Shown here in pieces: positions 1 through 9,362 of a DNA stretch of 22,874 nt. This DNA comes from an uncultured Lachnospiraceae bacterium. Its GTDB lineage: Bacteria > Bacillota > Clostridia > Lachnospirales > Lachnospiraceae. Each line of letters starts with the position of its first letter. Positions within the stretch are counted from its first letter, which is position 1. The notes under the pieces are model-generated. The model made no database searches, was not told the DNA's origin, and saw only the letters and a program-made list of their open reading frames with translations. The DNA lies in the NCBI GenBank assembly GCA_910579325.1, contig CAJTTU010000052.1:1-22874 (forward strand), read 5' to 3'. A program made the position numbers and the translations under genes.

Positions 1-102
1 CTTTTGTTGTCTTTTCTTTAAATTATAGTATAATAATAATGTCATTTAATCAATATTGCGTTAAATGTGAGTTGAAATATTCATAGTTATTATTATCCCA
101 AG

Positions 103-133
103 AAAAAGGGGAGGTCATCGGCCTCCCCCTTTT
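103..133 (-). terminator. Rho-independent terminator downstream of the DUF4132 gene
   Basis: Read on the minus strand, a GC-rich hairpin (arms at about 122-133 and 104-114, AAAAGGGGGAGG against CCTCCCCTTTT with one bulged base, 7-base loop) runs straight into a T tract. It lies about 100 bases past the DUF4132 stop and would end that leftward transcript. The rest of bases 1-235 is AT-rich and holds no gene that I can see. Confidence 0.7.
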
Positions 134-235
134 CTCTTCAACGCTGCAGACTGCCCATATTTCTCATCCAGTCCCGTCCCCATTTCATCATTATACTGCT
201 CTGCTTTTGTCAAAGCAGGCTATTAGATTCTCTCC

Positions 236-3200
236 CTACCGCTTCTCCCTCCAGTTCTCATTCCTCTCCTGGCTGGAAGCCGTGGCTCTGGCCAGCTGCA
301 AAACGATCTCGCTGAAATACCTGGCCGGAACGTCCTTTAACGGAATCGCCTTCTCCGGCTTCACCTCGTCATACATATAACTTCCCCGCTTAATTTTACC
401 GGCCTCGTAAAACCTTGCGTCATATACGGTGATTTCCTCATTCTCATCCCCCACAAACAGGCCGGAGAAATGCAGCTCCACGCCCAGTCCCAGCTCCTGA
501 TCTTCCCGGTAAAAGGTATAATAGCCGCCGGCATCCTGGACGGAGCCCCGATACCAGCCCTGGGACTGCAGCTTTCCGGACAGAGACAGGCCGTTTAAGA
601 TACAGCCGCCGAACCGTTCCAGCTGCCGCAGCTTTTCCTCTCCCGGCTCCAAAGGATAAACCGTCCGTTTCAGCTGTTCCACAGACTGCGCCACCTCGTA
701 ATCCTCCAGCTGCTCCTCCCATGTTTTCCTGGATTCTTCCGACAGCTCGATGGGATGAACCAGGCCGATCTGGCAGGTCTCCGGCATGGTGTATTCTTCC
801 TCATCCTCTGTGTTAAAGGTTCCGTCCTCCATATACCGGAAGGTCTGAACCAGTTTTCCTTTTTCGTAAACGCCCCAGATCAGACTGATAGCAAACTGGT
901 GCATCACCGGGTTTTTCACAAACAGGTTATTCCACCCCTCCTTAGACCATTTCCGCTCCACCGACAATGCCTGTTCCAGCCGCAGCTTCTGGTTGGCCAC
1001 CGTGGTTTTCATCTGCTTTTTCATATCCTTAAAAGCCTGATTTTCTTTCACCGCCTGTTCTGGGTCATCCTTTTTGCCGGGGGCAGGCAGATTTTTCAGC
1101 TTTTTGTCATTTTCATCAAAAATTTCCAGCTCCAGATTCTGGGTCAGATACACCTTGAACTTCCTGGTTCCGTAATCGAAAATCCGCTCCATCCTCTCGT
1201 TAAAGCCCAGATCCGGCACAATCTTATCCGCCAGCTCTTCCCTGGTCATGCCAAGCTGGGCCGCCGCGAAATCCAGGGCTGCGGCAGCCGCAGCCTTCAC
1301 CTGCTTAAACTTAAACTTTCTGGCAATGCTGTCCACCGTCAAAAGCGCCGCCGGCTCGCTGTTCAGCGCCAGCGCCTTCACCGCCTCCGCCGCCATGGCT
1401 CCCCTGGCGTGCTGGGGCCATTCATTGATCTGGTGCTTTAACCGCTCCACAATCTCGCTGCCGCCGTGAATCGAGGCTGCGTACAGCACCCATTTCTTTT
1501 TGGCCTCCGCCCCGGCTTCCAGCCATTTGTCAAACAGCTCATTGACATAAACCGCCAGCTCCCGCTCATCCAGCTTTTCCGCCAGCCAGGCAGCGTCCTT
1601 GCTGACGCCGGGCGTGGACATGGATGCATAGCAGAGCAGGACTGCCTGCAGATACTCCTCACTTGCCTCTATCCGATTTGCTTCACCGGACACATCCTCT
1701 CCATCGCCCTGTCCCTTCATATGTACCGCACAGAACGGCGTCTCATACGCCCAGGCCAGCGTCCGTTTCTTTCCGCCCTTATGCAGCTCTTTCACTTTTT
1801 CTTCCGGCGTGGCCGAAACCTGCTGCACCTCGTCGGAGGTCAGGTTCAGCACATCCCGAAGAAGCGCCGCCAGCTTGCTGCTCTTTTCCGTATCCAGGGC
1901 TTCCTGCAATAGCTGCCTGTACTCCGGCTCCTTCCATCCCCGCATAACCTGGATGGCCATCTCCCTCTGCGCCGCCTTCTTGGATTTCAGCAGACCGGTA
2001 ATATCCGCCGCCCAATCCTTCTGCTTCCGCAGCACCTCCACCAGCGCCTCCTTCACCGCCTTCGAGCTGTCGCCGCTGTAGGCCAGCAGTTCCTCCTTAT
2101 GCCGCTCCGGCAGCCTGCCCAGCGTCTTCACGCCCATGCTGCGCCCTGTGGCCCCCGCATCCCGGAATGCCTGAAGGGTTTTATCCGGCGTCTCGGCCAG
2201 ATAACGGGAAAATGCTTTTACCGTGGCCTTCTCCACCATCTTCTTCTGACTCTCGGAATAAATATACTCATAAATCATCTCTCCGCATTGTAATTGATAA
2301 TTCAGCGACAGCCCCGCTTCCGAAAGTCTGGCATACAGCTCTGCCGCCGCCTGTTCATTGGGCTGGTTCCGCCTTCCGGACTGAACAGTCGTCAATTCCT
2401 CCATCATCGCATAGGAAGCCCGCTTCATAATCAAAATCACCAGGCATCTGGTATAAAAATCATCCTTTCCGTACATATCCCGGTACTGGTTCAGCAGATT
2501 CCGCTCTTGCCACGCATAACGGGAGCCCGCCTCCAGCTCTCCGGCATAAGGATAAATATCATCTGCCGGCAGCTCGCCCCGGAGATAATCACACAGCTGG
2601 GAAAAACCGCTGATACCCGCCGGGATCACCGCCTTTATCACCTTCTCCCTCTGTCCGGACACCTTATCGTCCTTCAATCCTTTATACAGCGATTTATCCT
2701 TTGCCTTTACCACTTCCATCATCGCCTGGAAGCCGTTCCCATCCGCCTGATCCATACATTGAATGAAAAATGCGGAATCCCTGTCAAACTGGGTATATAA
2801 AATATTTTTATACTGCTTCTGCGCTGTCCACAGCAGAAATTCCTTTTGATCGATATCAAAGAGCAAATCAAAATTTCCGCCCCTTGCGGTCAGCTTATCG
2901 TCCATATTAAACCACTCCATCACAATCAGGAGGCCGCCCCGGTCGGCGGCAGCGCAGAGTCGGAGGAAGTTCCGCAGCTTGGGCGACAGTTCGAAGCTTG
3001 AAAAAGCACAGCCTCCCAGCAGCCGGAGCAGGTACTGGTTCACCGCATACCCCCTGGACAGATTGTACAGCTGTTTGGGCAGCGGCTCATCCTTGGGCTG
3101 GCGCACATATTTCTCCATCGCCTCCGACGCATAGGCCGGGAGCTTTTTACTGAACAGATTTCCGATGCTGGAGGCAATGCTGTTCACGCAGTTATCCAGC

Positions 3201-3883
3201 ATTTTCTGATCCCCCGCATCCGACAGATGCAGGGCTTCATCCTCCGCTTCTCCCTTGAACAGCTTTGTGATCCCTTTCAGCAGGCCTCCCTGCTGCCCGT
3301 CCTGCTTCCCCTCATTTTTATTATAGGAAATATCCCATTTCCGTTTCTGCTCCTTGTATTTCACATGAAAATAGGCGGCGTACAGCACCATCAGGCCATT
3401 GTCAAATTTTCCCTTATGATAGTCGAAAGCCTTTTTCAGCACCCCCGCATTGCTTCCGCTCAGTTCGATCAGCCGTTCAATCCAGTAACGGGTCAGATAA
3501 TGCTGGTTTTCACAAGCCTGCTCCGCATACAGAGAACAGATGCAGGCCGCATCCAGCTGTTCCAAGCCGCCGCTTTTATACCGGAGCAGGTCGGAAGGAT
3601 AGAGCATATAGCTGGTAGACTGCCCCAGCTTAAATACCAGCTGAAACAGACGGACATACTCCTGATTCCTCCCCCTGTCGCTGAACTCCTTAAACAAACT
3701 CCGGAAACCCTTTTGCGTTTCCTCCGGCACCTCAGACAGATCCCGGAAAGCCAGACAGTCCAGATGGGACTGCTCCCCCCCTTCCAGATAATACTCCCCA
3801 TGATCCAGCTCCTCCTGGGTCAGCGGTAGTTGAGACAACAGATTCATCATTTTCTGCAGACGCAGTTCATTTGGATTTTGCAT
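236..3883 (-). CDS. DUF4132 domain protein, YehI/MolR-type
   Basis: This is a 1215-residue soluble protein with no signal peptide or membrane segment. The C-terminal part (about residues 895-1090, from FNERMERIFDYGTRKFKV through the WGVYEKGKLVQTFRY stretch) matches the DUF4132 domain as I know it. The N-terminal two thirds is helical, with HEAT-like segments around residues 600-690. The length is close to that of E. coli YehI (about 1200 residues). DUF4132 proteins are known to sit beside MoxR-VWA-DUF5682-SWIM genes, and those genes are present on the same strand at 14.9-22.0 kb, so this is probably the fifth member of that set, displaced by about 11 kb. The start is supported by GAGGAGG 7 bases upstream of the ATG. 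The gene has its own terminator downstream and a terminator between it and the gene before it, so it is probably transcribed alone. Molecular function is unknown; older 'molybdate regulator' labels are not supported by a recognisable DNA-binding motif here. Confidence 0.85.
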   Translation of the reverse strand: MQNPNELRLQKMMNLLSQLPLTQEELDHGEYYLEGGEQSHLDCLAFRDLSEVPEETQKGFRSLFKEFSDRGRNQEYVRLFQLVFKLGQSTSYMLYPSDLLRYKSGGLEQLDAACICSLYAEQACENQHYLTRYWIERLIELSGSNAGVLKKAFDYHKGKFDNGLMVLYAAYFHVKYKEQKRKWDISYNKNEGKQDGQQGGLLKGITKLFKGEAEDEALHLSDAGDQKMLDNCVNSIASSIGNLFSKKLPAYASEAMEKYVRQPKDEPLPKQLYNLSRGYAVNQYLLRLLGGCAFSSFELSPKLRNFLRLCAAADRGGLLIVMEWFNMDDKLTARGGNFDLLFDIDQKEFLLWTAQKQYKNILYTQFDRDSAFFIQCMDQADGNGFQAMMEVVKAKDKSLYKGLKDDKVSGQREKVIKAVIPAGISGFSQLCDYLRGELPADDIYPYAGELEAGSRYAWQERNLLNQYRDMYGKDDFYTRCLVILIMKRASYAMMEELTTVQSGRRNQPNEQAAAELYARLSEAGLSLNYQLQCGEMIYEYIYSESQKKMVEKATVKAFSRYLAETPDKTLQAFRDAGATGRSMGVKTLGRLPERHKEELLAYSGDSSKAVKEALVEVLRKQKDWAADITGLLKSKKAAQREMAIQVMRGWKEPEYRQLLQEALDTEKSSKLAALLRDVLNLTSDEVQQVSATPEEKVKELHKGGKKRTLAWAYETPFCAVHMKGQGDGEDVSGEANRIEASEEYLQAVLLCYASMSTPGVSKDAAWLAEKLDERELAVYVNELFDKWLEAGAEAKKKWVLYAASIHGGSEIVERLKHQINEWPQHARGAMAAEAVKALALNSEPAALLTVDSIARKFKFKQVKAAAAAALDFAAAQLGMTREELADKIVPDLGFNERMERIFDYGTRKFKVYLTQNLELEIFDENDKKLKNLPAPGKKDDPEQAVKENQAFKDMKKQMKTTVANQKLRLEQALSVERKWSKEGWNNLFVKNPVMHQFAISLIWGVYEKGKLVQTFRYMEDGTFNTEDEEEYTMPETCQIGLVHPIELSEESRKTWEEQLEDYEVAQSVEQLKRTVYPLEPGEEKLRQLERFGGCILNGLSLSGKLQSQGWYRGSVQDAGGYYTFYREDQELGLGVELHFSGLFVGDENEEITVYDARFYEAGKIKRGSYMYDEVKPEKAIPLKDVPARYFSEIVLQLARATASSQERNENWREKR

Positions 3884-4025
3884 ATCGTGTCCTCCTCGCG
3901 GCAGATTTCATCGGCCATGCGTATCAAACGTTTTTCATATCCCGAGTATTTTTGCTCTTAAAAGAAAAACAATCCGCTTTTTTCGCTATATCTACAGTTT
4001 AACATGAAAAAATAGTCTGGTAAAG

Positions 4026-4060
4026 AAAAAAACCGGGAATCCATCCCTGAACTCCTGGTT
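4026..4060 (-). terminator. Rho-independent terminator after the radical SAM gene
   Basis: On the minus strand AACCAGGA pairs with TCCCGGTT (one mismatch) and is followed directly by seven T residues. It begins two bases after the stop codon of the radical SAM gene. It separates that transcription unit from the DUF4132 gene, whose 142-base upstream region (3884-4025) must therefore hold its own promoter; I see no convincing -35/-10 pair there. Confidence 0.75.
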
Positions 4061-4061
4061 T

Positions 4062-4946
4062 TCACTCCATCCCCAAGTCCCACAAACTTATCTGTCCGCC
4101 AAAATCATTTTCAGGGAAAGCATGCAGATACTGAAATATCTGTTCATTATCGCAAAGGATTCCCGCCTCTTTGCATTTCCGGTAAAATAATTCCATCAGA
4201 CGGCTGCCGTCCGGGCTTTCAATCATATACTGGTTTCCGTACGTCCGCACATATTGTTCTTTTAAACCCGGAAACCGGCGATCCAGCTGCTGATAAAAAT
4301 ACTCCCGGTTTCCTTCCCGGAGGGTCAGCCCCATGCCGAAGCAGATCACGCCGTAAACCTTCGCCTCCTGGCACAGCTCTAAAATGCCGGAAATATTATC
4401 CTCCGTATCGTTGATAAAGGGCAGAATCGGCGTCATCCATACGACGGTGGGAATTCCCGCATCCCGCAGCCGTTTTAATACGGCAAAGCGTTCTCTTGTC
4501 GTGCATACATTCGGCTCAACTTTTCCGCACAGTTCTTCATCATAGGTGGTCAGGGTCATCTGCACTACGCATTTTGTCTTTTCATTGATTTTCTGCAGCA
4601 GGTCTAAATCCCGTAAAATACGGTCTGACTTTGTGATGACCGTGAAGCCAAACCCATAAGTATCGATCAGTTGCAGCGCCTTCCTGACATTTCCGATTTC
4701 CATTTCCAGAGGGATATAGGGGTCGGTCATGGAGCCTGTGCCAATCATGCATTTCTTCCGCTTACGCCTCAGCGCACAGGCCAGCAGGTCGATTGCATTC
4801 TCTTTTACCTCGATATCCTCAAAATCGTGTTCCATATGGTAGCATTTGCTTCTGGAATCACAGTAAATACACCCATGGGTGCAGCCACGGTACAGGTTCA
4901 TTCCGTTTTTGGATGACAGGATTCCTTTCGCTTTCACAAAATGCAT
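4062..4946 (-). CDS. SPL-family radical SAM protein
   Basis: This is a 294-residue radical SAM enzyme. The cluster-binding motif is C22-x3-C26-x2-C29 (GCTHGCIYCDSRSKCY), the form typical of the spore-photoproduct-lyase-like (SPL/Rv2578c) family. GTGSMTDPYIPLE follows, then the barrel strands with ITKSDRILRDLDLL and TLTTYDEELC. These proteins use a [4Fe-4S] cluster and S-adenosylmethionine to start radical chemistry; most members, unlike true SplB, have no known substrate. The length fits the Rv2578c-like group. I chose the ATG at 4946 because GGGGGC lies 8 bases upstream; a GTG 15 bases earlier is in frame but lacks a good ribosome site. It is the last gene of a leftward run after the HPS-PHI fusion (84-base gap) and ends at a clear terminator. 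Its true substrate cannot be read from the sequence. Confidence 0.88.
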   Translation of the reverse strand: MHFVKAKGILSSKNGMNLYRGCTHGCIYCDSRSKCYHMEHDFEDIEVKENAIDLLACALRRKRKKCMIGTGSMTDPYIPLEMEIGNVRKALQLIDTYGFGFTVITKSDRILRDLDLLQKINEKTKCVVQMTLTTYDEELCGKVEPNVCTTRERFAVLKRLRDAGIPTVVWMTPILPFINDTEDNISGILELCQEAKVYGVICFGMGLTLREGNREYFYQQLDRRFPGLKEQYVRTYGNQYMIESPDGSRLMELFYRKCKEAGILCDNEQIFQYLHAFPENDFGGQISLWDLGME

Positions 4947-5030
4947 TGGCAGCGCCCCCACGCAAAATCAGTCATATTGTAATACAGGCACGCTCAAAAG
5001 TTACGCAAGATCCGGACACAGATTCTAAAT

Positions 5031-6407
5031 TCACTCCAGATTCGCATGGCGAAGATACATGGTTTCGCCGGTTTCCCCGGTCAGCTCCATCAATTCCAGA
5101 ATAATACTGTCATACACCAGCCAGGAAAGCTGCTCGAACAAACTGCCCATCGGCTGTATTGACGTTGCGGTATCCGCCGCCTGGCTTCCTTTTTTTGGGG
5201 TCGCTCCCGGTATCGTGATTACGATATCTGCCGCCTGCCCGATAGCGGCATCCGGGAAAATCGTCAGTGTCCCCACCGATGCGCCGGCCGCTTTCGCCTT
5301 ATTGACATTCGCCAGCATACCGGCCGTCGTGCCCGAACCGGAGCCCACCACCAGAAGATCGCCTTTCCCAATCGAGGGCGTAACCAGATCGCCGACAAAA
5401 TAGGCGGTCAGCCCTAGATGCATCAGCCGGTTGGCAAACCCCCTGGCCGCAAAGCCGGAACGCCCTGCCCCTGCCACAAAAATGCGCTTTGCTTCGGCAC
5501 AGGCCTTTGCCAGACCGTAAACTTCCTCCTGCTTCACCTTCGGGCTATATCGCGACAGTTCGTTGATAATCCGTTCCAGCTTCCTGCTGCCGGGATTATT
5601 TTCTTCCATACTCTCCGGGCAGTAAGCTTTGTGATTCTTACAACCATCATAATTTTTATCATCCTCGCAATCTATGCAAGCATCGTTTTTTTTATAATCC
5701 TTGCAATCTATGCAAGCATCGTATTTTTTGTAATCCTCACACTCTCTGCAAGCCTTGTATCCCCCATATTCCCCGACAGGCCGATGCAGCTTTTCCGCAA
5801 TATCTTTCGCCGCCTTAACCGGATCTTCCGCATGGGCTATCCCTCCGCCCACAATCACCACATCCGCCCCGGCAAACCTGTACTGCTCCACAGTATCCAC
5901 GTTAATACCGCCCGCAACGGAAACGGTGGATTGCTTCGCACATGCTTTAATCTGCCGCAAATCCTGCAAAGGCGTCCGGCCTACCGTCTGCTGGTCGATA
6001 CCTGTGTGAACCGCAATATTGACGATTCCCGCCGCTTCCAGTTCTTCTATCCTTTTTGGAAAATTGTCGACGCAGATCATATCAGCCACGATCTGCTTTC
6101 CAAATTCCGCTGCGGTTTTCACACATTCCTTTATGGTCAAAAGGTCGGTGACGGCCAGTACCGTGACATAGTCCGCCCCGGCCTCAAAGCACATCTTCGC
6201 CTCCCATTCTCCCGCATCCATAATTTTCGCGTCCGCCAAAATCTCCTTTTCCGGAAAATGCTCCCGGAACGCCCGCACCGCATGCAGCCCTTCCCTGACC
6301 AAAAACGGCGTCCCGATCTCGATAATATCGATCTGCTCCCGCACCTGCTCACAGAGCAAAAGCCCCTGTTCGATAGTGACCTCGTCCAATGCTATCTGTA
6401 ATTTCAT
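5031..6407 (-). CDS. Fused hexulose-6-phosphate synthase / 6-phospho-3-hexuloisomerase
   Basis: This 458-residue bifunctional enzyme belongs to the ribulose monophosphate pathway. The N-terminal half (about 1-210) is an OMP-decarboxylase-superfamily barrel with the metal/substrate motif D59-x-K61-x-x-D64 (DAKIMD) and a phosphate-binding GGGI end. It joins formaldehyde to ribulose 5-phosphate, or runs in reverse to make ribulose 5-phosphate. The C-terminal half (about 275-458) is an SIS sugar isomerase domain with VAGAGRSGFAARGFANRLMH and GSGSGTT, matching phosphohexuloisomerase. HPS-PHI fusions are known in archaea and some clostridia; in non-methylotrophs they serve formaldehyde removal or pentose supply. 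The unusual part is the linker (about 217-265), built of four 12-residue repeats carrying CxxC, CxxC, CxxC and CxxH. AGGAG lies 7 bases before the ATG. It is probably co-transcribed with the MBL-fold gene upstream (133-base gap) and the radical SAM gene downstream. A 3-keto-gulonate-phosphate decarboxylase-like activity for the first half is the main alternative. Confidence 0.88.
   Translation of the reverse strand: MKLQIALDEVTIEQGLLLCEQVREQIDIIEIGTPFLVREGLHAVRAFREHFPEKEILADAKIMDAGEWEAKMCFEAGADYVTVLAVTDLLTIKECVKTAAEFGKQIVADMICVDNFPKRIEELEAAGIVNIAVHTGIDQQTVGRTPLQDLRQIKACAKQSTVSVAGGINVDTVEQYRFAGADVVIVGGGIAHAEDPVKAAKDIAEKLHRPVGEYGGYKACRECEDYKKYDACIDCKDYKKNDACIDCEDDKNYDGCKNHKAYCPESMEENNPGSRKLERIINELSRYSPKVKQEEVYGLAKACAEAKRIFVAGAGRSGFAARGFANRLMHLGLTAYFVGDLVTPSIGKGDLLVVGSGSGTTAGMLANVNKAKAAGASVGTLTIFPDAAIGQAADIVITIPGATPKKGSQAADTATSIQPMGSLFEQLSWLVYDSIILELMELTGETGETMYLRHANLE
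5631..5750 (-). repeat. 36-base coding tandem repeat encoding CxxC units
   Basis: About 3.3 copies of a 36-base unit lie inside the linker of the HPS-PHI gene. The two best copies (5662-5697 and 5698-5733) differ at only a few positions. Each unit encodes C-x-x-C-x8, giving cysteines at residues 220/223, 232/235 and 244/247, and C256 with H259 in the last, degenerate unit. A run of eight T bases (plus strand) inside the repeat is slippage-prone. Confidence 0.85.
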
Positions 6408-6540
6408 CCAATTCTCCTATCTATTGTAATTTCCGCCTGTAATTTCCGCAATTTCTCTCAAGGTTATGTTATGAACATGCAAAGCCTGTTCTTGCACCTT
6501 TATGCACGCCGCTGTTTTTTGCAGATTACCCGACAGCGCT

Positions 6541-7236
6541 TTATCCCGCATCACACAGAAACTTTGCAATACCCACATCATAAACCATAATTTTCTGCCC
6601 GAACCTTTCGCCTTCGTCTCCCGGAACCTTCCCTTCCAGAATATCCCCTGACGCATCATACAGCTTCCCGATCATATCCGGGCTAACAGGGCATGTCCCA
6701 TGAGAAGGGTAGATCTCGTCAAACCGATCCCCATACCCTTCCAGCCTTTTCAGGCTGTGCCGGTAAGCCCGCATCTCTCTCTGGGCACCGAACATAAAAA
6801 TCATCCCGTCCTGCACAGGATCGCCGCTGAACAGCCTTCGGTTTTTTACGTCCAGTACGGCGATACTCCCCGGCGTATGCCCCGGCATATGGATAATCAT
6901 AAGCGCCCTGTCCCCGAGATCCAGCACATCCCCGTCCCATACCGGAATGATGTCGCCGCATTGTCTTTGGGCATGATAATAATTTATCATCTCCGAGGGA
7001 TGCATATAAGCCGCCGCAAACTGCCCGTTGCTGCGGATATGGTCAGGGTCGGCATGGGTATTTAGAAGTTCCACCGGCAGTTCCGTCAGGCTTTGGGCAA
7101 TCCCCTTCGCATCCTCCGTCTGCATCCCGCTGTCGATCAGAAGAGCCTTTTCTTTTCCCGCAAGGAGAAAAGATCTCACACCTTCCTCATTGATTGCCCA
7201 GGTGGTTGAATCGATTTGTTCTACATTAACACTCAT
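6541..7236 (-). CDS. MBL-fold metallo-hydrolase
   Basis: This is a 231-residue cytosolic metallo-beta-lactamase-fold hydrolase of the glyoxalase II-like type. Visible metal-site elements are TH61-A-D63-P-D65-H66, H120 (MPGHTPGS), D139 (FSGDPV) and H179 (YPSHGT). The first motif reads HxDxDH rather than HxHxDH, a variant I have seen in other MBL-fold families, so one zinc ligand may differ. The substrate cannot be inferred; thioesters, lactones and phosphoesters are all used in this superfamily. GGGAGG lies 8 bases before the ATG. It is the first gene of a leftward run with HPS-PHI and the radical SAM protein. Its neighbour suggests, without proving, a role in aldehyde or glutathione-like adduct turnover. 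The 133 bases between its stop and the HPS-PHI start contain nothing I recognise. Confidence 0.85.
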   Translation of the reverse strand: MSVNVEQIDSTTWAINEEGVRSFLLAGKEKALLIDSGMQTEDAKGIAQSLTELPVELLNTHADPDHIRSNGQFAAAYMHPSEMINYYHAQRQCGDIIPVWDGDVLDLGDRALMIIHMPGHTPGSIAVLDVKNRRLFSGDPVQDGMIFMFGAQREMRAYRHSLKRLEGYGDRFDEIYPSHGTCPVSPDMIGKLYDASGDILEGKVPGDEGERFGQKIMVYDVGIAKFLCDAG

Positions 7237-7257
7237 TATTTGTTCCTCCCGATATTA

Positions 7258-7321
7258 GTTCCGCAACTCCCCTCCCGGGGCTTGTCCGGTACGTTGCTGT
7301 TTTTCATAAATCACTTGACAC
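7258..7321 (-). repeat. Leader-type repeat, copy upstream of the MBL gene
   Basis: Read leftward, this segment closely matches 13331-13449 on the plus strand: GTGTCAA, TGATTTATGAAAAA, CAGCAACGTACCGGACAAGC, then GGAGTTGCGGAAC just before the ribosome site. This copy lacks one A in the A run and 54 bases in the middle. Both copies sit directly 5' of a gene (MBL hydrolase here, alcohol dehydrogenase at 13.47 kb), so it may be a mobile leader, a small-RNA-like element or the remnant of a coding sequence. Confidence 0.7.
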
Positions 7322-7407
7322 TACCTACCTATTATTTCGAAATCATTAAGCCGGAATCCGTCAGACTTTCTGAGTTCGTCTATTGAAAACCCTCATTTCC
7401 ACAGAAC

Positions 7408-7426
7408 TTTTGCCCGTTCGGCAAAA
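7408..7426. other. Small hairpin in the 7237-7465 intergenic region
   Basis: TTTTGCC and GGCAAAA form a perfect 7-base stem with a 5-base loop, 40 bases past the GDPD pseudogene stop. It might end that transcript on the minus strand, but no T run follows the stem there, so the terminator role is weakly supported. Confidence 0.3.
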
Positions 7427-7465
7427 AGTGCGGTGCTTTTGCCCATTGCATATTGATTAAAAATC

Positions 7466-9278
7466 TCACTGAAACATCTTAAGATATTCCTCCAGCAAAT
7501 TTCCATACCTGCTTTCATAAACACATTGCTTCGCCAGCTCGATATCGTTGGTGATAATATTGTCCACATTCAGGTCGATCATCCTGTTAATGCTGTCCTC
7601 CGTATTGACCGTCCAGACAAAAAGCTCCTTCCCGGCGTTATGCACCCTGGAAATCAGGCCGGCCGTAGCGCTGGCCGCCTCCACGCTGAAGCAGTCCGCC
7701 GCCTCCAGCCGGTTAATATCCCCGTAGGCAAGGCTCATCACATAAACCGTGGTAATCGAAGGGTCATAGGCCTTGACATGCTCCAGCACCTCATATACCT
7801 GGGAAGTGATCACACAGGAATCCGTTATCCCCGCCTGCCTGACGATATCCACCACATCTTTTTCAAAATCCCTTTCATGCCCGGTGGGCTTCAGCTCGAT
7901 ATTCAGCTTCATCCCATTTTCTTTCGCAAAGACAGCCGCCTCCGAAAACAACGGAACTTTCTCCCCGGCAAAGGCCGGATCAAAAAAGCTTCCTGCATCC
8001 AGGGCAGAGATTTCCTCATAAGTCATATCCCATGTATTTGCGTTCATCCCGGCGGTTCTCTGCAGATTGGTATCGTGAATGACGATGATCTGCCCGTCCT
8101 TTGTCTGCTGCACATCCAGTTCAATCCAGTCCGCTCCCATTTTCTTCGCCCCAATGAAAGCTGCCATCGTATTTTCCGGACAGAAAGCAGAAGCGCCCCG
8201 ATGAGCCGTAATCTCCATGGTGCGGATATATTCAATCTGCGGATTCACCTTACCGGAGCACAGAAGGTATCCGATCCCAAAACAGCCCGCTGCGACGACA
8301 CAGGCCAAAGCGACGCTGCGCCTGTGAAGGGTTTTCCTCCTGCGGTCGTCTACCGTATAAGCCGGAGCCTGGCTGTGAATCACGTCCTCCCCCGTTTCCT
8401 CCTTATGCCGGTAATACAGGATGCTGACACAGCCATAGCTGATGGGCATGCCAAGCACCGCCGCCGTCATCACAGAGAATAAAAACACCGCCCAGATCAG
8501 CGTGGAAGTTACCCATCGGAACACAAACATATCTGCAAATACATTGCCGGCCGCCACCGCCAATGTAACCAAAAGCAACAGATAAAGCATATAGCACAGG
8601 CCGTACGCCAGCTGCAAAAGAAGCATCACGCCAAAATCACGCAGCTTCTTTTTCCGGCTGAGCCGGCTGCTTTTCCGTCTGGCCTCCCTGAATGAGCATC
8701 CTTCCAGTGTAAAATAATGAAAGGCATACAGCCATCTCATCATCAGAGCCGACAAAAGCAAAACCACCGCATTAAACAGACCGGACAGAAAAGAATCCTC
8801 CCGAATATAATCAAGGATAAATTCGGTATGGAAATAGAGGAAAGAACGCCGGAAGCCATACCCATATTCAGAAACGGCATAAGCAAAAGCACCGTCACCA
8901 CCAGCATCAGATTCTTAGGCTTCCAGGCTCTGGCTGCATTCCCCACGGAAAATTTCAGAATCTGCAAAAAATATACTTTATTTTTCTGCCTGGCCTGATC
9001 CAGAATAAATATAACGGCGCTGATGTCAATCATGGCGTACATCGTCACAAGAATCAAAAGTGCCAGAAGCAGAAACACCGTCAATGGATTTGCCAGAAAA
9101 GAAACGATATTCTCCAGCGTCAGATAAGCGTAACCGCTGACCCTCATAATCCGGTCAAACATCCCCCAGAGCAGCGGCACAAAAATGACGACGGACGCAA
9201 ACTTATATATAATTTCAAACCCCAGCAGAGCCTTCCAGTTGTACAAAACAGCTTTCTGGTTTCGTTTAGCTTTTTCAT
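7466..9278 (-). pseudogene. Membrane-anchored glycerophosphodiester phosphodiesterase, two frameshifts
   Basis: The parts together would encode about 600 residues: an N-terminal multi-helix GDPD membrane domain followed by a catalytic GDPD barrel. The barrel motifs are intact: TAHRGASAFCPENTMAAF (His-Arg pair), IELDVQQTKDG (Glu/Asp) and IVIHDTNLQRTAG. The enzyme would release alcohols from glycerophosphodiesters at the membrane face. The reading frame is broken twice. From the natural ATG at 9278 (MKKL...) one A is missing near 9265-9267; restoring it gives KRNQKAVLYNWKALL, the usual N-terminus. One base is missing again near 8824-8826; restoring it joins SISIP to EFILDYIREDSFLSG and then to the downstream frame (NAVVLLLSALMMRW). 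Between the breaks, 8827-9264 reads well. Both are single-base losses, so real decay or base-calling error are both possible. If the barrel part is made alone from an internal start (8767), it would lack half of its membrane domain. Confidence 0.85.
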
Positions 9279-9362
9279 AGTCTTATCTCTTCAATTCCCA
9301 GCAGCTTTTTCAATCGGAGCCAACCTTTTGATGCAGTACGTCTGAGCCGCCCCGCCTGTGAA

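Noticed and set aside
7..34. TTGTCT-N16-TATAAT on the plus strand at the left edge
   Set aside because: It looks like a promoter, but no plus-strand gene follows before the terminator and the convergent DUF4132 gene; AT-rich chance match is likely.
5418..6401. Long plus-strand open frame opposite the HPS-PHI gene
   Set aside because: It is an antisense shadow of an enzyme whose motifs are clear on the minus strand.
6417..6659. Open frame of 80 codons across the MBL gene end and the following gap
   Set aside because: It overlaps the MBL-fold gene in another frame, lacks a ribosome site and resembles no family; most likely chance.
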